DNA of 43,387 nt. Origin: a virus. Each line of letters begins with the position of its first letter. Within the stretch, counting starts at the first letter, position 1. The stretch lies in IMG/VR virus record IMGVR_UViG_3300023116_000094, positions 1 through 43,387 of that record; one strand, 5' to 3'. Of this stretch, positions 21,801 through 28,964 are shown one piece after another. A program made the position numbers and the translations under genes. The notes under the pieces were generated by a model that saw only the letters and a program-made list of their open reading frames with translations, had not been told where the DNA came from and searched no databases.

Positions 21801-22361
21801 GTCTGAGTCTACTTTTGCTTTACGGCGGCGCTTTTCTTTTGTAGCATATTCTTTGAACATTCGATCGCTTTCTTTTACAGCGTCAATTCGATAGCGTAAT
21901 TCTTCAATGAAAGAGAATGTGGTATCGTCACTCATATCAATGTCATCAGCGTTTTCCATAAATTGACTGATATCTGCTTCGGCAATGAACTTGAGTTTAA
22001 CGTCCTGTTGCTTTTTCTCTTTCTCGATACGGCGCAAAAATGCGTACCATGCAATCTGTGTAAAGTATGCGAATGCGTTGGGTTTGCCTGTGCGAGTAGC
22101 AGTTTCAAGATTGTAGTTCTCGATAGCCTTAAGACAGTTTTCTACAGCGTCCATGACCATCTCTTCACGGTACGTGTACCGCACAAAGTTAGCCTTATGA
22201 GACAAGCCTTCTGCGATCTTCAGAAAACACTCTGCAACGTAGTTTGGCACGATGGGTTTTGGATTACCAGCCTCGGTTTCAGAGTTGGCGTGTCTTACGT
22301 ACTCGACAACAGCCTCAGAAAACTGAGCGTTGTTGACGTAATGTGGTTTGTTTTCTTTCAT
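21783..22361 (-). CDS. 55: Late-transcription sigma factor gp55 (192 aa)
   Basis: Diverged sigma factor that directs host RNA polymerase to TATAAATA late promoters. The sigma region 2-like core is visible: Y-R-E-E-M-V-M-D-A-V-E-N-C, N-A-F-A-Y-F-T-Q-I-A-W-Y-A-F-L-R-R-I. The length matches T4 gp55 (185). It ends D-L-T-Q-W-L, a hydrophobic tail like the T4 clamp-binding end. Exact late boxes elsewhere in the window are its expected targets. Its own start has a TATAAT at 22394-22399 but no good -35. Confidence 0.95.
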   Translation of the reverse strand: MKENKPHYVNNAQFSEAVVEYVRHANSETEAGNPKPIVPNYVAECFLKIAEGLSHKANFVRYTYREEMVMDAVENCLKAIENYNLETATRTGKPNAFAYFTQIAWYAFLRRIEKEKKQQDVKLKFIAEADISQFMENADDIDMSDDTTFSFIEELRYRIDAVKESDRMFKEYATKEKRRRKAKVDSDLTQWL

Positions 22362-22424
22362 AAATGTCTACTCACGGTTTACATATTGTTACTATTATAA
22401 ACTAAAATTAGTTTAAAAAAAAGC

Positions 22425-22453
22425 TTGACAGATTAAAAAAATCGTGTTAAAAT
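22425..22453 (+). promoter_or_regulatory. Plus-strand sigma70-like promoter, antisense to the neighbouring gene
   Basis: Plus-strand TTGACA (22425-22430), 17-base spacer, TAAAAT (22448-22453). It points rightward, where every gene is on the minus strand, so it would make RNA antisense to the 149-aa gene at 22484-22933. No plus-strand gene or terminator is evident downstream. The 22362-22483 gap also holds AAACTAA-AA-TTAGTTT, an interrupted palindrome. Confidence 0.45.
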
Positions 22454-22483
22454 CTAACTCCACGCGCAGGGCGACAGAATATA

Positions 22484-22933
22484 CTAATGCAATGTGTCAT
22501 CGCGTTTAGGAAATGGTAGCACGTTTGATAAGATTCCAGTAGAGTCATTTTCAATCATTTTTACCATAGCGTTTTGTAATCTTTCAAAGGCTTCATTCTG
22601 CTCTTTTCTTGCGGCAGCATCTCTGAGTCGCCTGTGTTTGTGCATCTCTGTAACAGCATACTTATACTCTTCTTCAAGATGAACACTAGGGCGATTTGTA
22701 CTCACAACATGGAGAGTGTTCACCAAAATATATTCGTCAGGCGCTTCTAGATAATGCGCCCATGGTCTAAACATATAGACTCTATCACCATCTTGATCTT
22801 CGCCCATAATGATTGACATGGCATTTCGAACAATGATATCTTGAGTTTTATCTTCAGGCCACTCCATGACTTCACAAACAACTTCTTGGCCGTTACTAAA
22901 TTTGAACTGTGCTAAATTGTCTTGATAATCCAT
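22484..22933 (-). CDS. Conserved T4-like phage hypothetical protein (149 aa)
   Basis: The N-terminal 75 residues are beta-rich (F-K-F-S-N-G-Q-E-V-V-C-E-V-M-E-W, then I-I-V-R-N-A-M-S-I, then P-D-E-Y-I-L-V-N-T-L-H-V-V-S). The pattern recalls small LSm-like barrels. The rest is a charged helix and an acidic/basic tail. I recall similar proteins beside uvsW in T4-like marine phages. RNA binding is possible but unsupported. Confidence 0.65.
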   Translation of the reverse strand: MDYQDNLAQFKFSNGQEVVCEVMEWPEDKTQDIIVRNAMSIIMGEDQDGDRVYMFRPWAHYLEAPDEYILVNTLHVVSTNRPSVHLEEEYKYAVTEMHKHRRLRDAAARKEQNEAFERLQNAMVKMIENDSTGILSNVLPFPKRDDTLH

Positions 22934-22934
22934 G

Positions 22935-24416
22935 TCACATTCCTATTTGTGTTATTTTGTAAGGAAACTTTTCATTATTATAAATTTTAATTCGCTCGGC
23001 ACTGTGCAACAATGTAAAATTCTTTCGTGACTTCCAATGCAGATCATCTGCAATATCAAACAAGTGTGCGTCAGTACCATCATCAGATTTTCTTAGTCCT
23101 CTTCCGATTGATTGTAAGACACGGATTTGGCTTTTTGAAGGAGACGCAAATATAATATTATGTATATTTTTGATATTAATGCCAGTGGAGAAAGTACCCA
23201 GACTAGCGAGTATAATAGAATCCTTTTGCTTCTCCACAATATTCCGAATCTGCTCTCTGTCGCTGGTTTTGGTTTCACCAGAGACGTAAAATAATCGTTG
23301 CCCATCTTTCAGCTTGGTTTCAATCAGATCCCGCAACACCTTGCCATGACGATCCACCAAGTTAAATAAAACCAACGTATTTCCGTTCCTATCGACCGCA
23401 AGATTTGAAATGAATTTGTTTCGCTTTTCGTTTGAGACGATGAAGTCAATTTCTTCTTGATAGGTCTTGCCCTCCATTTCTTTACACTGTTCTTTAGAAT
23501 ACTGAAGCAATAGTATATCTATATTTAGTTTAGCCAGCGTATCTTTCTGCTGAAGTTCGTGCGTTGTAGTCACACGATGAACAGGACCAAATAGACCTTC
23601 AAGCACCAATTTGTGTACCTGTGTGCCGTCAAGTGTACCTGTTGTGCCGAATCGATACTCAGCGTTTACAGCTTTGTTCATAATTGATGAGAGCGATTTT
23701 GATTTGAATCCATGTACCTCATCGCCAAAGATGCAACCAAACTCGTGAAACCAAACAGGGTGCAGTTTGTAAATAGATTGCCATGTTGTGATGACTATAT
23801 CTTTGTCCGTCTCTTTATCTTTGCCGCTGTAGATTCGATGACAATTATTGTCAACGTCAAAGCCATAGTCTTTGAAGTCTGAATACATTTGCTCTACAAG
23901 AGAGGTCGTAGGCACAATCAGTAGAATCTTTTTGCCCGCCTGTCGATTTTCTAAGTACCATCGCATCAACATGTAGATGATAAAAGACTTACCAGAGCCA
24001 GTGGGCGACAGCAGAATAGCGCGACGATATTTGATTGCGTGTGTCAGTGCTTCGTACTGATAGTCACGAGGCTTGTAAGGCATATCGAGCGAGTCAAGCC
24101 ACTCGATTGTTTTGAGATGATTTACTTTGTTGGTCGCGTATGGATAGCCATATGGTCCTTCTTCGACTTTAATACCATAGCCGCGCTCCATCGCAAACTT
24201 CTTAATCGCCCAGTACAAGCCAGCATTTATCTGACCAGTAGTTCGATCAAGCATACGAATCTTGCCGTCCCAAACTCTGCGTTTGACAGCGGGCATAAAC
24301 TTAGCGCCTGGTACCTCAAACGTGAAATGCTCGGACAGTTCAGTGACAATGTGTGGTTCACACTCGGTCAACTGAAGCATCGCATAGTCTTTCATTTTGA
24401 GTTTAATTATTTGCAT
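22935..24416 (-). CDS. uvsW: UvsW RNA-DNA / DNA helicase (493 aa)
   Basis: Superfamily 2 helicase that unwinds R-loops and branched DNA, moving T4 from origin- to recombination-dependent replication. Walker A S-P-T-G-S-G-K-S (137-144), motif II D-E-V-H (232-235), and motif VI S-I-G-R-G-L-R are present, after an N-terminal domain of about 100 residues. The length matches T4 UvsW (503). The start overlaps the small membrane gene by 14 bases. Confidence 0.96.
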   Translation of the reverse strand: MQIIKLKMKDYAMLQLTECEPHIVTELSEHFTFEVPGAKFMPAVKRRVWDGKIRMLDRTTGQINAGLYWAIKKFAMERGYGIKVEEGPYGYPYATNKVNHLKTIEWLDSLDMPYKPRDYQYEALTHAIKYRRAILLSPTGSGKSFIIYMLMRWYLENRQAGKKILLIVPTTSLVEQMYSDFKDYGFDVDNNCHRIYSGKDKETDKDIVITTWQSIYKLHPVWFHEFGCIFGDEVHGFKSKSLSSIMNKAVNAEYRFGTTGTLDGTQVHKLVLEGLFGPVHRVTTTHELQQKDTLAKLNIDILLLQYSKEQCKEMEGKTYQEEIDFIVSNEKRNKFISNLAVDRNGNTLVLFNLVDRHGKVLRDLIETKLKDGQRLFYVSGETKTSDREQIRNIVEKQKDSIILASLGTFSTGINIKNIHNIIFASPSKSQIRVLQSIGRGLRKSDDGTDAHLFDIADDLHWKSRKNFTLLHSAERIKIYNNEKFPYKITQIGM

Positions 24417-24543
24417 CGTACTCTTGTCGCTTCCAGCGGTCTAAGGTTTCTTGATGTATTGCACTGTGCGAGTAAACAAACGTAATGCCACCAAATACCA
24501 TCGGACACATAAACACAGCCAGTAGTCCTAGCAATCCAATCAA
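24403..24543 (-). CDS. Small membrane protein between uvsY and uvsW, TTG start (46 aa)
   Basis: The TTG at 24543 overlaps the uvsY stop (TTGA), with GAGG 7 bases upstream. One N-terminal membrane span (G-L-L-G-L-L-A-V-F-M-C-P-M-V-F-G-G-I) is followed by a charged tail (R-W-K-R-Q-E-Y). T4 has small genes (uvsY.-1, uvsY.-2) in the same place, but no sequence likeness is claimed. Confidence 0.6.
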   Translation of the reverse strand: MIGLLGLLAVFMCPMVFGGITFVYSHSAIHQETLDRWKRQEYDANN

Positions 24544-24983
24544 AATCCAGCCTCAAACTTTTTCCAATCGATCATGTTCTTTATCGTCGAATGACGCCAC
24601 TTAATGTTGTCCATAATCTCTTTGAGAGTATCGACAACTTCTTTCATGTAAGCGAGTTTTGCTTCACTTGCCATAATCTCAGGATCACTATCGTAGTAGT
24701 AATCCATCTCGCCTTTGAGAATTTTTAGACCATCGAACGGATCAGGATTCCAACCTTTCTCAATCACTGTTTCGACGGGCATCTTCCCGTTGTAATATAG
24801 CCACTTGTCTTTGAGCAATACCTTCTGCTTAAACTCCGCGTCTTTGAGTTTAAGCTTTGCGTTACTATATAGCTCAAGATATTTTGCGTGTAGTTTAGGA
24901 GTCTCTTGCGAAGTCACATCAAGTTTGTTATACTCGATATGTGAGTCTTTCTTCCACTCCTGAAGAATGTTTTCTAAATTCAT
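24540..24983 (-). CDS. uvsY: UvsY recombination mediator (147 aa)
   Basis: Helps load UvsX onto gp32-covered single strands. Resembles T4 UvsY (137) in length, all-helical make-up, an N-terminal L-E-x-I-L-Q-E-W-K-K-D start and the terminal F-E-A-G. A central L-K-D-K-W-L-Y-Y-N-G-K-M segment fits the oligomerising region. Its gene order next to uvsW is as in T4. It has no clear ribosome-binding site. Confidence 0.9.
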   Translation of the reverse strand: MNLENILQEWKKDSHIEYNKLDVTSQETPKLHAKYLELYSNAKLKLKDAEFKQKVLLKDKWLYYNGKMPVETVIEKGWNPDPFDGLKILKGEMDYYYDSDPEIMASEAKLAYMKEVVDTLKEIMDNIKWRHSTIKNMIDWKKFEAGF

Positions 24984-25020
24984 AATATACCATTACTGTA
25001 TTAAAAGATACACAAAGTGT

Positions 25021-25049
25021 ATTATATCACACTAGCTCAAAATAATCAA
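25021..25049 (-). promoter_or_regulatory. Sigma70-like promoter for uvsY, extended -10
   Basis: Read leftward: TTGATT (25044-25049), 17-base spacer, perfect TATAAT (25021-25026) preceded by TGA. The leader to the uvsY ATG (24983) is about 30 bases. The -35 lies inside the tail-tube-like gene. Confidence 0.65.
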
Positions 25050-25536
25050 ATCTGAATGAGACAGGGAACGTGATGTATTCACCCTGACTCGTAGCCGCAA
25101 ACTGTACGTCACCTAGCGAAGTAGGCAGTGCATTTACATACTTGATTGTTCGACCAATATTATTGTGACTTGTCAATACAGACACACTGATATCACAGAA
25201 TGATCCAATTTCATCCGCATTAGTGGACAGCAGTCTGCCTGTATTTGACTTATATTCTTCTTCGACAAGTCTGCGCATCCAGTCATAGATTTCTTGATAG
25301 ACGTTCATGTTTTCGTCCATCAGAATATCCATGCTGACAGTGCCGAAAGACAAAGTATCGCCCGGTGTAACAACATTACCCACTCTACGATAAGGCAATT
25401 CAGTAGCAGTCATGTCCATAGAAGGATGCTGTACTTGTTGAGCAAAGAACTGAATGTTTGGATAGTTCTTTCGATCAAGCGCAACCTTAAATCCAGTCGG
25501 CGCAAGATATGTAGGATCGCATGTAAAATCAGCCAT
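25027..25536 (-). CDS. Tail-tube-like virion structural protein (169 aa)
   Basis: The ATG at 25536 has GGGA about 6 bases upstream. Layout resembles tail-tube fold proteins of T4-like phages: P-T-G-F-K-V-A-L-D-R near the start, Y-P-N-I-Q-F-F-A-Q-Q, a G-D-T-L-S-F-G-T strand, M-N-V-Y-Q-E-I-Y-D-W, and a beta C-terminus (F-P-V-S-F-R-F-D-Y). It is a paralogue-like partner of gp19 (33563-34090) but not the tube itself. Possible roles are baseplate, tube initiator or terminator. Late expression from TATAAATA at 25568-25575. Confidence 0.7.
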   Translation of the reverse strand: MADFTCDPTYLAPTGFKVALDRKNYPNIQFFAQQVQHPSMDMTATELPYRRVGNVVTPGDTLSFGTVSMDILMDENMNVYQEIYDWMRRLVEEEYKSNTGRLLSTNADEIGSFCDISVSVLTSHNNIGRTIKYVNALPTSLGDVQFAATSQGEYITFPVSFRFDYFELV

Positions 25537-25567
25537 TGATATTCCCAAGTGAGTTGCTTTATAATGG

Positions 25568-25581
25568 TATTTATATAAATA
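25568..25581. promoter_or_regulatory. Back-to-back overlapping T4-type late promoters
   Basis: The 14 bases TATTTATATAAATA form a palindrome holding TATAAATA on both strands: minus 25568-25575, plus 25574-25581. The minus copy serves the tail-tube-like gene 32 bases on; the plus copy serves the protease gene 28 bases on. The two boxes share two bases. Confidence 0.85.
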
Positions 25582-25608
25582 AATTAAGGCACTATTTGGA
25601 CTAATAAT

Positions 25609-27018
25609 ATGATTAAGTACATGCCCTTTGTATTCGCTCTGCTTGTAGGTTGTTCAGGCGGTAACGAATCTTCTGCTATTATAGAGCAACCACCAGTTGT
25701 TAATCATCCCGCACAAGGCACTGTTTTAGATGAGTACTGTGAAGATCCGCACACATTAGTAATTGTCACAGCAGATGGTGCTGGCGGCGAGATCGTAGAA
25801 AAAACAGAAAATTCAGAAGAATGTGGCTATGAACCTCCACCCGCATTTGGCACACCTTTATCAGAACCATACTGTGTAGAAGAGCCTAGTCCTGAGAATA
25901 GATTTATTCAGCTTCTTACACTTGTGCAAGACGTAGCTGATGGAAACGGTGGCAAACAGGTTGAGACTATACAAGAAGATGCTGAAGAATGTGGTTTTAT
26001 TCCTCAGATGGATCCGCCAGCATCTTGCCCTTCTGATCCAACTGACACTAAACACCCTTGGTATGACTACATGAATTGTGATGGTGTGCTTCAGCGAACA
26101 GGCGTTGACTTTCCATATGAAGTGGATAATGAGCAACTAGCAGTAATCGATTTACTCGCAGTTGTTGATAGCAAACTCACCGAAGAAGACATGGAAGGCT
26201 TGACACATGAAGAATACATTCGCCGTGAATTGGATTTTGCCAACAAAGTCTTTGCTGATTCTGGTGTTTATATTGTTCTTCGACTTGTCGATTTAAAAAT
26301 GGTAGAAGTTGGTGCAGGTGATCTAAGGCGGCAGTACACAGCATTCTTTGGTGATCGTTACGAATTTAGTGATGTCGAAAAGTGGCAACGAAACGCAGAG
26401 GCTGACATTGCATTTCTGTTTAAAAAGAAAGAGGAAGATCCTATTGCGTGTGGTGTTGCTCAAGTAGATGGAACACGAGGAGTCCAAAAAACACGAGGAA
26501 TCACACAATGTTTTCAGAACACAGTCTTTCAGGATTATGCCGCAACACGATACTATGAGCGAGCGCATGAAACATTCGTGCACGAAGTCGGTCACATTTT
26601 AGGACTCGATCATCACTTTGGTGATCATCAAGGCACAGTAAACATTTTTGAATATTCGTTTGGCTATCTGCTACCAGAATATCGAGCACCAGTAGAGAAA
26701 GAAGATAATTCGATCTGGGCTGGCTACGGCACCGTTATGTCATACTCTGATCTGCCTACTGGTAGATTTTCAGACTATGATGCATATTTTGAAATACCTG
26801 AAAACAGTAAAACAGTAAGACTTGGCACAAAAGGTGGCTGTTTCTGCCTACAGCCTATTGAAACACAACCACCAGAAACACAGGCTGTGAAACATCTAAA
26901 CAGAGTCAGATATAGAATGAGTCAACTGGCTGAAGACGATTACATCGTCGCTTTTTCGCCAGCACCTAGTCCTGACCCTCTTGTGTATTACTTTGAAAAT
27001 CCAGTTTGCTACTATTAA
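25609..27018 (+). CDS. Metzincin-type metalloprotease lipoprotein (469 aa), plus strand
   Basis: The signal ends with lipobox L-V-G-C15, so the protein is a lipoprotein after export. Residues 37-74 and 81-130 are two Cys repeats (G-T-x-L...C, A-D-G-x-G-G, E-E-C-G-Y/F), like those I recall in marine phage adhesins. The catalytic zinc site H325-E-V-G-H-I-L-G-L-D-H335-H and a downstream Met-turn G-T-V-M377-S-Y-S define a metzincin. The conserved Glu is present, so it should be active. It lies between tail and head genes, on the opposite strand, with its own late promoter and terminator. Likely late-expressed cell-surface or virion enzyme. Confidence 0.85.
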   Translation: MIKYMPFVFALLVGCSGGNESSAIIEQPPVVNHPAQGTVLDEYCEDPHTLVIVTADGAGGEIVEKTENSEECGYEPPPAFGTPLSEPYCVEEPSPENRFIQLLTLVQDVADGNGGKQVETIQEDAEECGFIPQMDPPASCPSDPTDTKHPWYDYMNCDGVLQRTGVDFPYEVDNEQLAVIDLLAVVDSKLTEEDMEGLTHEEYIRRELDFANKVFADSGVYIVLRLVDLKMVEVGAGDLRRQYTAFFGDRYEFSDVEKWQRNAEADIAFLFKKKEEDPIACGVAQVDGTRGVQKTRGITQCFQNTVFQDYAATRYYERAHETFVHEVGHILGLDHHFGDHQGTVNIFEYSFGYLLPEYRAPVEKEDNSIWAGYGTVMSYSDLPTGRFSDYDAYFEIPENSKTVRLGTKGGCFCLQPIETQPPETQAVKHLNRVRYRMSQLAEDDYIVAFSPAPSPDPLVYYFENPVCYY

Positions 27019-27040
27019 AAAAGGGGCGCAAGCCCCTTTT
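27019..27040. terminator. Bidirectional rho-independent terminator
   Basis: AAAAGGGGC (27019-27027), loop GCAA, GCCCCTTTT (27032-27040). The stem begins directly after the protease stop codon and lies just downstream of the exported-protein gene coming from the right. It has a U-run on both strands and would stop both transcripts. Confidence 0.85.
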
Positions 27041-27042
27041 CT

Positions 27043-27423
27043 TTATCCTTCCCAGCGTTCATCGTCTTCGTCATAGACTCCATCGTTATTGCTATCACAA
27101 TAACGTTGCCATGCTTGCATTGCAAAAGTGTATCCTTCTGACCAAGGCACATAGGCCGCACACCACTCGTGCGAACCAAACACCATGCCAGTGTTTGTCC
27201 CATTATCAGGCGGCGTATAGTCTACCTTCGTCCATGGGACAATTTTCTTAAACTGATTCGTGTTGCCATTGTTATAAACTTGGCGAGTCCACAATTCGCT
27301 TTGCTTTGCCACAAAAACGAATTCGTCATCAGCCACTGTATAAACATCTCCATTGTCATACGTAATTGTATGCGCCATAGCAAAAGTACTTAAAAATGCT
27401 AATACTAGCAGAGTATATCTCAT
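27043..27423 (-). CDS. Small exported protein with EF-hand-like loop (126 aa)
   Basis: The ATG at 27423 has AGGAG seven bases upstream and starts a signal peptide (R-Y-T-L-L-V-L-A-F-L-S-T-F-A-M-A), cleaved near A17. The mature part has beta character (D-N-G-D-V-Y-T-V) and P-W-T-K-V-D-Y-T-P. It ends with D-S-N-N-D-G-V-Y-D-E-D-D-E, a calcium-binding loop of EF-hand/dockerin type. Function unknown. Late expression is predicted from TATAAATA at 27502-27509. Confidence 0.7.
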   Translation of the reverse strand: MRYTLLVLAFLSTFAMAHTITYDNGDVYTVADDEFVFVAKQSELWTRQVYNNGNTNQFKKIVPWTKVDYTPPDNGTNTGMVFGSHEWCAAYVPWSEGYTFAMQAWQRYCDSNNDGVYDEDDERWEG

Positions 27424-27451
27424 TTCATTTCTCCTATATGTGAGACCGCGG

Positions 27452-27476
27452 ATATGTACCTGCACCAGGCACATAT
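27452..27476 (-). other. Leader hairpin upstream of the exported-protein gene
   Basis: ATATGTACCT (27452-27461) and AGGCACATAT (27467-27476) pair as a 10-pair stem with one G-U and a 5-base loop. It lies in the leader between the late promoter and the ribosome-binding site. Confidence 0.5.
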
Positions 27477-27501
27477 GCAGTATCAAGCATAGGACTGAAA
27501 A

Positions 27502-27509
27502 TATTTATA
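27502..27509 (-). promoter_or_regulatory. T4-type late promoter TATAAATA
   Basis: An exact TATAAATA read leftward, about 80 bases before the exported-protein ATG. Its first base is the last base of the gene 23 terminator's U-tract, so terminator and promoter are fused. Confidence 0.75.
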
Positions 27510-27533
27510 AAAAAAGGGAGCCTTGCGGCTCCC
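27509..27533 (-). terminator. Rho-independent terminator after gene 23
   Basis: On the minus strand: GGGAGCC, loop GCAA, GGCTCCC, then a run of seven T. It is placed about 40 bases after the gene 23 stop, and should end the transcript of the major capsid gene. Confidence 0.9.
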
Positions 27534-27573
27534 CCAAAAATGATCTCTAAAGAGATTCTTTTTATTGTATCTC

Positions 27574-28953
27574 TTAGGCGAGGATGTTGTCCACGCGGAA
27601 GATACGGTAGTACTGGTTAGTACGAGCGGTAGCAAGACCGTCAGCAGGAGTCGCGCCCACGAATGGGTTAGAAGCCATGCCGTAACGAGTCTTAAAGCCG
27701 ATCCGTGGCTGGAAGTCATTCTCGCCAACTGCACGTACCATCTGGAGAGGCACGTATGGGCAGTAGAACACACCAGCGTCATAAGGGTTAGTACCCTTGT
27801 AGCCTACAGTTACGTAGTCAGAAGTTGCATACGGATCGATGTAGACGCGAGTACGTCCGTTCAGAACACCAGCGAAGGTGTTACCAGTGTCATCGACTTG
27901 CAGGTTCGTGCTGAGTGCAGGAGCGTAGTCGAGCATACCAGCCGCAACGAGAGCAGTAGCAACGTCAGAAGAACATACAACGATGTTACCCTTACCGCGA
28001 CGAGTTTCTTTCGCGATTACGTTTGCTTCACGCTCAAGTTGAACCAACAGACCCTTGAACTTCTCAACAGACCAACGACCATCAGCGTCAGTGCTAAGAT
28101 CGAAGATACCAGCAGTCTGGAGACCAGCTTGTCGGCAACCAATCTTGGCTTGGCTGTTGATAGTACGGATGATCTCACGGTTGATTTCAGCGAGGATCTC
28201 AGTAGACAGAATGTTAGCCAGCTCTGTCTCAGCGTCAAGACCGTGAATCGCTTTCAAGTCTTGAGCCAATTCGAGGCTGTATTCTGCTTTCAGTGCACGA
28301 GACTTCGCAGTAACCGTGCTCTTTTCGATGGTGAATCCCATCTCTGCGAATGCAGAACCGGTAGAACCGAGGGCTTCAGCATCAGCCGTAGACATACCAC
28401 CGCCAACACCAGGAACGTAAGACGAACCAGAGTCAACGATAGAAGAGTCGTTGTCAGTGTCAGAAACACCAGTCAGACCAGAAGGACCCTTGTTACCAGC
28501 GGCATTAGCCGAATCTTGCGACACAGAAGAGTCGCCAGAGAACGGAGTGTGCGCTTCTTGGAACAAAGCTTCAGTGTCAGCAGTTGCACCACCACGAGTA
28601 GTCTTGTGACGAGCCTTCATTGCGAAGATCAAGCCAGTAGGACCAGTCATAGGCTGAACGCCTGCGAGATCGTAAGCCATGAGGTTAGGCATAGCACGTC
28701 GAACGAGAGCAATCAGAACAGGGTTCCAGTTTGCGCCAGTTACGCCAGCGGCAGCGCCAGTTGCGCTGAAGTTGGTGTTGGTTGGGGCTTCAGCAAGCAT
28801 GCCTGCTTCTTCCCGGAATGCTTGCTCTTGGTTCTCAAGAACAGCGGCAGTTACAGCTTTACGGTGATGATCTTTGATCTCACCAGCAGACGTTTCCTCG
28901 AGAACTGGGCTCCACTTCTCGATGAGTTTGTCATAAGATACTTGAACAGTCAT
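27574..28953 (-). CDS. 23: Major capsid protein gp23 (459 aa)
   Basis: HK97-fold capsid protein. The N-terminal residues 1-55 are a helical propeptide ending L53-A-E55, a gp21-protease site (L/I-x-E); mature protein would begin A56-P-T-N-T. T4-like landmarks include N-L-M-A-Y-D-L-A-G-V-Q-P-M-T-G-P and A-L-K-A-E-Y-S-L-E-L-A-Q-D-L. It is shorter than T4 gp23 (521). The ATG at 28953 has AAGGAG upstream. It is followed by a strong terminator. Confidence 0.97.
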   Translation of the reverse strand: MTVQVSYDKLIEKWSPVLEETSAGEIKDHHRKAVTAAVLENQEQAFREEAGMLAEAPTNTNFSATGAAAGVTGANWNPVLIALVRRAMPNLMAYDLAGVQPMTGPTGLIFAMKARHKTTRGGATADTEALFQEAHTPFSGDSSVSQDSANAAGNKGPSGLTGVSDTDNDSSIVDSGSSYVPGVGGGMSTADAEALGSTGSAFAEMGFTIEKSTVTAKSRALKAEYSLELAQDLKAIHGLDAETELANILSTEILAEINREIIRTINSQAKIGCRQAGLQTAGIFDLSTDADGRWSVEKFKGLLVQLEREANVIAKETRRGKGNIVVCSSDVATALVAAGMLDYAPALSTNLQVDDTGNTFAGVLNGRTRVYIDPYATSDYVTVGYKGTNPYDAGVFYCPYVPLQMVRAVGENDFQPRIGFKTRYGMASNPFVGATPADGLATARTNQYYRIFRVDNILA

Positions 28954-28964
28954 CTTAGTACTCC

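Noticed and set aside
22494-22682. Plus-strand frame after the 22425-22453 promoter
   Set aside because: Its composition is a Ser/Cys/Leu-rich shadow of the minus-strand gene and it has no ribosome-binding site, so I did not call it the promoter's gene.
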